Shown one piece after another: positions 58,732-64,000 of a DNA stretch of 64,000 bases. The stretch is from Schaalia sp. ORNL0103. Its GTDB lineage: Bacteria > Actinomycetota > Actinomycetes > Actinomycetales > Actinomycetaceae. Each line of letters starts with the position of its first letter. The stretch's first letter is position 1. The position numbers were made by a program, and so were the translations under genes. The stretch spans positions 124,001-188,000 of the forward strand of contig NZ_JAHXSA010000002.1 in assembly GCF_019429565.1 (NCBI RefSeq). Direction: 5' to 3'. Under the pieces are notes generated by a model that was given only the letters and a program-made list of their open reading frames with translations, did no database searches and was not told where the DNA came from.

Positions 58732-59081
58732 CGTGCGTCCCACTTACGCCACGCTCGCGCCATCACGCGGTCGAGGTGTTCGCCGAGTTCCTTGGAGGGG
58801 ACGCCGAGGGCCTTACTTGAGGCCCTCACGACGACCCGGGATCCTTCGGGGAGGTCGGCGATCCGTTCGCGCATGAGGTGGCGCAGCTGCCGCTTGACGC
58901 GATTACGTCCGTTGGCGCGCTTGATTTCCCGCTTGGGTACGACGAAACCGACGAGGCGACTGTTGCGTTCCTCGTCGGCTCGGACGTGGACGACGACCAG
59001 CGGATCTCCTGCTCGCGTTCCCTGTCGGATCGCGGCGGTGAAGTCCGCTGGGTCAACCATGCGGTGCGCGCGCGGCAGCAC
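58728..59081 (-). CDS. rnpA: Ribonuclease P protein component
   Basis: This 117-residue basic protein is the protein subunit of RNase P, which matures tRNA 5' ends. It starts [20 protein letters not shown] and contains the RNA-binding signature [20 protein letters not shown]. It lies directly behind rpmH, as in most bacteria. Confidence 0.95.
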   Translation of the reverse strand: MLPRAHRMVDPADFTAAIRQGTRAGDPLVVVHVRADEERNSRLVGFVVPKREIKRANGRNRVKRQLRHLMRERIADLPEGSRVVVRASSKALGVPSKELGEHLDRVMARAWRKWDAR

Positions 59082-59090
59082 CGGGGTGTC

Positions 59091-59231
59091 TCAGGCGGAC
59101 AGCTTGGCGCGGCCCTTGCGGCGGCGGGCAGCCAGAATGGCGCGGCCGGCGCGGGTCGACATGCGCAGACGGAAGCCGTGCGTCTTGGAACGACGACGGT
59201 TGTTGGGCTGGTAGGTCCGCTTGGTGGTCAC
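59091..59231 (-). CDS. rpmH: 50S ribosomal protein L34
   Basis: This 46-residue protein reads from a GTG start: [20 protein letters not shown] and then [20 protein letters not shown]. The sequence is that of L34 throughout. GGAGAATTGCC precedes the start. It is too short to stand out as a frame but is unambiguous, and 9 bp separate it from rnpA. Confidence 0.97.
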   Translation of the reverse strand: MTTKRTYQPNNRRRSKTHGFRLRMSTRAGRAILAARRRKGRAKLSA

Positions 59232-59400
59232 GGCAATTCTCCTCGGCGGGGAGTGGTTTCCCACTCGGTATCGGTTGGGCTATCGACACGTAAGCACGCG
59301 CGATAGCGGGGACGCACGCCCGAAATGGGCGCAAACAAAGACCAAGACTAAGCGGATTGGGGCCACACGTCAACGCGGCAAGGTTACCCACCGCGTCACA

Positions 59401-59562
59401 CACAGTATCCACAGCTGTGCAAATCACTGTGGATCTCATCCATCCACAGAGGGTGGACGACGGCAGTTATCCACAGGCTGTGTGTATTTTTGCTTTCCGC
59501 GAGCTACTGCGGACCCAAAGTTGTAACTACAAAGCTGTGATTCTGTGATAGTTCTCCACAGG
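59401..59562. other. oriC, rpmH-dnaA part, with DnaA boxes
   Basis: A perfect DnaA box TTATCCACA lies at 59467-59475, with near-matches GTATCCACA (59405), TGTGGATCT (59429), CATCCACAG (about 59451) and TTCTCCACA (59552). The gap of 449 bp between rpmH and dnaA contains no gene. dnaA promoter elements must also lie here. Confidence 0.85.
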
Positions 59563-59680
59563 TTCATCCCCAGTCTGTGCATAACATGTGTGCGGACTAC
59601 ACTGCGACAATGTACGAGCGTCACGCACATCACCGAGAAGTCGTGACCGAACTCACCAGTATTTGTGACCGGAGGTTGCC

Positions 59681-61129
59681 GTGGAGTCGGATTCCCTCAC
59701 ACGCGCCTGGGCTGCGGCCCTGGATGCAGTCCCCACCGACGAGCTGGGGCCCGTCGCCACGTCGATGCTGCGCTCGGCCCGGCCCCTCGGCGACATCGAA
59801 GGCACGATCCTCCTCGCCGTCCCCAACGATTTCACCAAGCAGTGGATTGAAGACAAGGCGCAGTCGAAGCTGACGACCGCCCTGTCCGTGCACCTGGGCC
59901 GTACCGTCCGCATCGCCATCACCGTCGACCCCACGCTCGAGGTCGTCACGGAGGAGGAGGAAGAGGAGGAGCCGACCCCCGCCGCACCCGCCGCACACGC
60001 GGCCGCCCCGGCCTCGTCGTTCGATGAGGAGGAGGAGCACCACTCCCCCGCCCTCGTCACCGCGCCCACCGACTCCGGCCCGACCCACCTCAACCCGAAG
60101 TTCACCTTCGACACCTTCGTTATCGGCCCGTCGAACCGTTTCGCGCACGCGGCCGCGCTGGCCGCCTCGGAAACCCCGGGCACCGCCTTCAACCCCCTGT
60201 TTATCTACGGCGATTCCGGGCTGGGCAAGACGCACCTGCTCCAAGCCATCGGCCACAACGCGCTGTCGATGATGCCCCACCTGAAGGTCCGCTACGTCAA
60301 CTCCGAAGAGTTCACGAACGAGTTCATCAACGCTATTCGTCTCAACAAGACGGACAACTCCCAGGTCGAGGCCTTCCACCGCCGCTACCGCGAGCTCGAC
60401 ATCCTCCTCATCGACGACATCCAGTTCATCGGCGACAAGGAACAGACCGTCGAAGGCTTCTTCCATACCTTTAATGCGCTGCACAGCGCCAACAAGCAGA
60501 TTGTCCTGACCTCGGACCTGCCCCCGGCCCAGCTCAAGGGCTTCGAGGACCGCATGCGGTCGCGCTTCTCCTCGGGCCTGCTCGTCGACGTTCAGCCGCC
60601 GGACCTGGAGACCCGCATCGCGATCCTGCATAAGAAAGCGGACGCCGAGGGCCTCGAGGTAACCCCTGAGGTCTTCGAATACGTGGCCTCGCGCATCTCC
60701 TCGAACATCCGTGAGCTGGAGGGCGCACTCGTGCGCATCGGCGCGTGGGCGTCGCTGTACCAGGAACGCATCGACCTCAACCTCGCGCAGATGATGCTCA
60801 AGGACTTCGTGTCCAACCCGGACGACAACGAAATCACCGTCAGCCTCATCATGAGCCAGTGCGCCGTCTACTTCGGCGTCACGATCGAGCAGATGGGTTC
60901 CTCGGAGCGCAGCCACAACGTCGTCGAGGCCCGCCAGATCGCCATGTACCTGTGCCGCGAGCTCACCGACCTGTCGCTGCCTAAGATCGGGCAGGCCTTC
61001 GGACGCGACCACACGACGGTCATGCACGCGAACAAGAAGATCTCGAAGCTGATGAAGGAGAAGCGCGAGACCTTCAACCACGTGTCGGAGCTTACAAATA
61101 GGATTAAGCAGAAGGCCAGGGAGTCGTGA
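59681..61129 (+). CDS. dnaA: Chromosomal replication initiator DnaA
   Basis: This 482-residue initiator has the N-terminal interaction domain ([20 protein letters not shown]), an acidic linker ([12 protein letters not shown]), the AAA+ domain with Walker [18 protein letters not shown], Walker [17 protein letters not shown], and the DNA-binding signature [18 protein letters not shown] at the C-terminus. It starts at a GTG preceded by GGAGG. The stretch of glutamates at about 90 is a linker of variable length in this family. Confidence 0.97.
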   Translation: MESDSLTRAWAAALDAVPTDELGPVATSMLRSARPLGDIEGTILLAVPNDFTKQWIEDKAQSKLTTALSVHLGRTVRIAITVDPTLEVVTEEEEEEEPTPAAPAAHAAAPASSFDEEEEHHSPALVTAPTDSGPTHLNPKFTFDTFVIGPSNRFAHAAALAASETPGTAFNPLFIYGDSGLGKTHLLQAIGHNALSMMPHLKVRYVNSEEFTNEFINAIRLNKTDNSQVEAFHRRYRELDILLIDDIQFIGDKEQTVEGFFHTFNALHSANKQIVLTSDLPPAQLKGFEDRMRSRFSSGLLVDVQPPDLETRIAILHKKADAEGLEVTPEVFEYVASRISSNIRELEGALVRIGAWASLYQERIDLNLAQMMLKDFVSNPDDNEITVSLIMSQCAVYFGVTIEQMGSSERSHNVVEARQIAMYLCRELTDLSLPKIGQAFGRDHTTVMHANKKISKLMKEKRETFNHVSELTNRIKQKARES

Positions 61130-61134
61130 AAATG

Positions 61135-61166
61135 GCGCGGGCGCTGACGAAAGTCGGCGCCCGCGC
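61135..61166 (+). terminator. Hairpin after dnaA
   Basis: GCGCGGGCGCTGAC and GTCGGCGCCCGCGC pair around a GAAA tetraloop, 6 bp after the dnaA stop. There is no T-run. Confidence 0.65.
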
Positions 61167-61180
61167 GAGATTCACAGGAG

Positions 61181-61420
61181 TTGTGCACAGCTGGTGGACG
61201 AATACGCATCGGCTGTGGAGAAAAGGGTCTTGCCTGTGGATCTCAAAAAGTTGTCATTTGCTTCGTGCACAGGCGGTCGTGACGAATCCACAGCCTCGTC
61301 CCGGAATAACAACACAGAGATTTGACTGAAATTCCAACGCATAAGGGAGTTATCCACAGAACTCACAGCCCTTATGATGGAGGGACAGTCAAAAGACAAA
61401 AATTTTTTCACAGGCCTCCG
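61181..61420. other. oriC, dnaA-dnaN part, with DnaA boxes and AT-rich tract
   Basis: TTGTGCACA (61181), TGTGGAGAA (61214), TGTGGATCT (61235) and a perfect TTATCCACA (61350-61358) are followed by an AT-rich run around 61385-61412 (GACAAAAATTTTTTCAC), a candidate unwinding site. No gene lies between dnaA and dnaN. Confidence 0.75.
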
Positions 61421-61538
61421 TACAACAACGTCGCCGCCGACGCGACGCGATGGCACGCGCGAGGCAAATTTCCTGCCCCACGTGGGCACACTTGTGGGTA
61501 AAGTAGTGTCCGATCCGTTTTGTGTTTTGGAGGCAGCT

Positions 61539-62675
61539 ATGAAGTTCACCGTCGCCCGCGATGTTCTGGCCGAAGCCGTGTCGTGGACCGCCCGCGCGCT
61601 CCCCGTGCGTCCGGCCTCGCCGATCCTGGCCGGCGTGCGCATCAAGGCTGAGGGCGACGAGCTGACCCTGTCCTCCTTCGACTACGAGGTGTCCGCGAAC
61701 TCGCACATTCCCGCGACCGTCGACGAGGCCGGCGAGGTCCTGGTGTCCGGTCGTCTGCTCGCCGACATCTCCAAGTCGCTACCCTCCAAGCCCGTCTCTG
61801 TCGAGCTCGATGGCCAGAAGGTGAACCTGGTCTGCGGCTCCTCGCACTTCACGCTCGCGGTCATGCCCCTCGACGAGTACCCGCTGCTGCCCGCGCAGCC
61901 CACGGGAGTCGGCGCGATCGATTCGTCGACGCTGTCGCAGGCCGTTTCCCAGGTGTCGATTGCCGCTTCGCGCGACGACACGCTGCCCCTGCTGACGGGC
62001 GTGCGCATCGAGATCAACGGCCCGGCGATCACGCTTCTGGCCACCGACCGCTATCGCCTCGCCATGCGCGAGCTGGACTGGGAGCCCACCGACACCTCGA
62101 TCGAAGAGGTCGCCCTGGTCAAGGCCCGCATCCTCCAGGACGTTGCCAAGTCGATGACCTCCGGAGCCAAGGTCGAGGTCGGCCTGTCCGGCGAGTCCCA
62201 GCCCGGCGCCTCGTCCCTCATCGGCTTTACCGCCCAGGGTCGCCGCACCACCTCGACCCTCATGGACGGCGACTACCCCGCCGTGCGTCGCCTGTTCCCT
62301 GACACGACGCCGATCCAGGCCGTCGTCGATCGCCACGCCCTGCTCGAGGCCGTCAAGCGTATGTCGCTGGTCGCCGAGCGCAAGACCTCCGTGCGTCTGG
62401 CCTTCACCGAGGGCCAGCTCGTCCTCGAGGCTGGCCAGGGCGACAACGCTCAGGCCTCCGAAGCCATCGAGGCGACCCTGAACGGCGACGACATCTCGAC
62501 CGCGTTCAACCCGCAGTTCCTCATCGACGGCCTGCAGGTCCTGGACACCGACTACGTGCGCTTCGGCTTCACGCACCCCACGAAGCCCGCCGTCATCACG
62601 GGCCAGAAGAAGGCCGACGAGGGCGAGGTCACGCAGTTCCGCTACCTGCTGATGCCCATCCGCTTCGGCATCTGA
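61539..62675 (+). CDS. dnaN: DNA polymerase III beta clamp
   Basis: This 378-residue sliding clamp starts MKFTVARDVLAEAVSWTARA and contains three similar domains; typical pieces are RPASPILAGVRIKAEGDELT, LLTGVRIEINGPAITLLATD and the C-terminal FRYLLMPIRF. The ATG at 61539 follows GGAGG; the frame open to 61374 crosses the origin and is not used. It holds polymerase III on DNA. Confidence 0.97.
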   Translation: MKFTVARDVLAEAVSWTARALPVRPASPILAGVRIKAEGDELTLSSFDYEVSANSHIPATVDEAGEVLVSGRLLADISKSLPSKPVSVELDGQKVNLVCGSSHFTLAVMPLDEYPLLPAQPTGVGAIDSSTLSQAVSQVSIAASRDDTLPLLTGVRIEINGPAITLLATDRYRLAMRELDWEPTDTSIEEVALVKARILQDVAKSMTSGAKVEVGLSGESQPGASSLIGFTAQGRRTTSTLMDGDYPAVRRLFPDTTPIQAVVDRHALLEAVKRMSLVAERKTSVRLAFTEGQLVLEAGQGDNAQASEAIEATLNGDDISTAFNPQFLIDGLQVLDTDYVRFGFTHPTKPAVITGQKKADEGEVTQFRYLLMPIRFGI

Positions 62676-62676
62676 C

Positions 62677-63873
62677 GTGCGCGTCTCCCACCTGGCCCTC
62701 GACGACTTCCGCTCCTGGAAGCACGGGGTCGTCGAGCTGCACGAGGGCCCCACGGTCCTCGTGGGCGCGAACGGCCAGGGAAAGACGAACCTCGTCGAGG
62801 CGCTCGCCTACCTGTCCACGTTCTCATCGCACAGGGTCGGCGCCGAGGGTGCCCTCGTGCGCATCCCCATCGACGAGGCCGAGGCCGCCCCGGGCGGTGC
62901 CGTCATCCGCGCGCGGGTCGTAGCCTCGGGCCGCGAGCAGGTCATCGAGCTGGAAATCGTGCGCGGCAAGGCCAATCGTGCGCGCATCAATCGCGCGCAG
63001 GTCAAGCCCCGCGAGATTCTGGGCATCGTGCGCACGGTCGTGTTCGCTCCCGAGGATCTGTCCCTCGTGCGCGGCGATCCGTCAGTGCGCCGATCTTTCT
63101 TGGACGACCTGGCCACGCAGCTCTCCCCCATTCACGCCTCCGTGCGCTCCGACTTCGACCGGGTCGCACGCCAGCGCGCGGCGCTGATGAAGGCTGCCCA
63201 GGCCTCGCTCCGCCGCGGCCAATCCCCCGACCTGTCGACCCTTGAGATCTGGGACCAGCAGTTCGCCGCCCTCTCCGCGCGGATTACGGCCACTCGCGCA
63301 TCCATCGCATCGCGCCTGGAAGAGCCAGCCGCGCGCTCCTACGACGACGTCGCTGACTCCCCGCGCCACCTGCGCCTCGCCTTCGATGCCTCGGTCGACC
63401 GCGTCATCGGCACCGACCCCGACAACCCGGCCAGCGCCGACCTCACCGACGTGGAGGCCCAAACCGAGCGCATGCTCGCGGCCCTCGCGTCGGTGCGAGA
63501 GAAGGAAACAGAGCGCGGCGTCAACCTCGTCGGCGCACACCGCGACGACCTGACCCTCAGCCTCGGCGCGATGCCCGTCAAGGGCTACGCCTCGCACGGC
63601 GAATCATGGTCGGTTGCCCTCGCGCTGCGCCTCGGAGCCTTCGAGCTGCTCAGCGACGACGGCGACACCCCGATCCTCATCCTCGACGACGTCTTCGCCG
63701 AACTCGACTCCTCGCGCCGCGAGGGCCTGGCCGCCCTCGCCTCGAAGGCCGAACAGATCATCGTCACCTGCGCGGTCGCCGGCGACCTGCCCGACTCCCT
63801 CGACCACCACGCCCTGCACGTGCGCCTCGACCCCGAGCGCGGCACCGTCATCGACGAGGCCGACAATGAGTGA
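62677..63873 (+). CDS. recF: DNA replication and repair protein RecF
   Basis: This 398-residue SMC-like ATPase has Walker A VLVGANGQGKTNLVEALAYL, VVFAPEDLSLVRGDPSVRR, and late signature/Walker B PILILDDVFAELDSSRREGL. It starts at a GTG one base after the dnaN stop. It loads RecA at gaps with RecO and RecR. Confidence 0.96.
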   Translation: MRVSHLALDDFRSWKHGVVELHEGPTVLVGANGQGKTNLVEALAYLSTFSSHRVGAEGALVRIPIDEAEAAPGGAVIRARVVASGREQVIELEIVRGKANRARINRAQVKPREILGIVRTVVFAPEDLSLVRGDPSVRRSFLDDLATQLSPIHASVRSDFDRVARQRAALMKAAQASLRRGQSPDLSTLEIWDQQFAALSARITATRASIASRLEEPAARSYDDVADSPRHLRLAFDASVDRVIGTDPDNPASADLTDVEAQTERMLAALASVREKETERGVNLVGAHRDDLTLSLGAMPVKGYASHGESWSVALALRLGAFELLSDDGDTPILILDDVFAELDSSRREGLAALASKAEQIIVTCAVAGDLPDSLDHHALHVRLDPERGTVIDEADNE

Positions 63874-64000
63874 GCGCGAGGACACGGACGCCGACGAGCT
63901 GAGCGGATCTGCGGTCCCCGACGAAGAAGCAGACGCTGACGAGTTCGTCGTCCGCGCGCTCGAACGAGCCCAGAGCGTCGCCCGCACGCACGGCTACACG
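63866..64000 (+). CDS. DciA/DUF721 family protein, partial
   Basis: Only the first 45 codons are in the window. The start overlaps recF by 8 bp. The sequence is an acidic N-terminus and then FVVRALERAQSVARTHGYT, which matches the start of actinobacterial DciA (DUF721), the helicase-loading factor normally encoded after recF. Confidence 0.75.
   Translation, partial: MSEREDTDADELSGSAVPDEEADADEFVVRALERAQSVARTHGYT

Noticed and set aside
56959-59214. 751-codon plus-strand frame
   Set aside because: Antisense to yidC, yidD and rnpA; not a real gene.
59630-61081. 483-codon minus-strand frame
   Set aside because: Antisense shadow of dnaA.
61374-61538. N-terminal extension of dnaN
   Set aside because: The extra 55 codons cross a DnaA box and the AT-rich origin tract; the conserved MKFTV start at 61539 has a good ribosome site.

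Overview
The window is about 64 kb of high-GC DNA running up to a chromosomal replication origin. The gene order rsmG, jag, yidC, yidD, rnpA, rpmH, oriC, dnaA, dnaN, recF, dciA, with parB and parA beside it and six perfect parS sites, is the classic actinobacterial origin region. Many neighbours are typical of oral Actinomyces/Schaalia: the anchored-repeat zinc ABC transporter with a LAxTG-anchored protein, and type VII secretion-like WXG proteins. I infer an Actinomyces/Schaalia-type organism from gene content and base composition, not from a database match.

Layout. 1-1.2 kb: a thiamine-precursor ECF transporter under a TPP riboswitch. 1.2-9.7 kb: an amino-acid permease, a DUF2218 gene with an iron-box-like site on its start codon, an SRPBCC protein, a Cys-rich DUF2249 protein, a RidA protein, and a DUF4956 / VTC-domain / carbohydrate-binding-lipoprotein cassette. 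12.0-14.8 kb: a low-GC locus that looks like a type VII-secreted effector cassette. 14.8-19.0 kb: a ROK regulator with xylA and xylB, followed by fused gene debris. 19.6-22.0 kb: a PD-(D/E)XK-like nuclease with an intact ISL3-family IS inserted at its stop codon. 22.2-27.5 kb: a ribose/AI-2-type sugar ABC transporter operon ending in an RpiB-like isomerase. 28.1-37.4 kb: an orphan membrane protein, then a type I restriction-modification operon with a fused HsdM-HsdS, an HsdR and an MIT_C-domain protein, with a decayed IS3-family IS directly upstream. 38.2-41.5 kb: a truncated sugar kinase, an unknown gene and two surface-protein genes with a sharp internal GC shift. 41.6-48.4 kb: the zinc anchored-repeat ABC operon behind a Zur-like box. 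49.1 kb: a 32-codon small gene with a structured leader. 49.7-64 kb: aminotransferase, Ddl-like ligase, HAD phosphatase, parB-parA and the origin block.

The gaps between genes hold several repeat families. One is an element of about 115 bp with inverted ends (five copies plus a remnant beside a deletion scar). One is a GC-rich palindromic repeat of about 95 bp. Two are arrays of short motifs at regular 19-20 bp or 42 bp spacing. I see no CRISPR array, rRNA or tRNA gene.

The most unusual items are the WXG effector locus, whose effector shares its C-terminal tail with a 49-residue membrane protein three genes on; the inverted-end element family; the leader-plus-small-protein unit at 48.9-49.3 kb; and the restriction operon with a single target-recognition domain and a stand-alone MIT_C protein.
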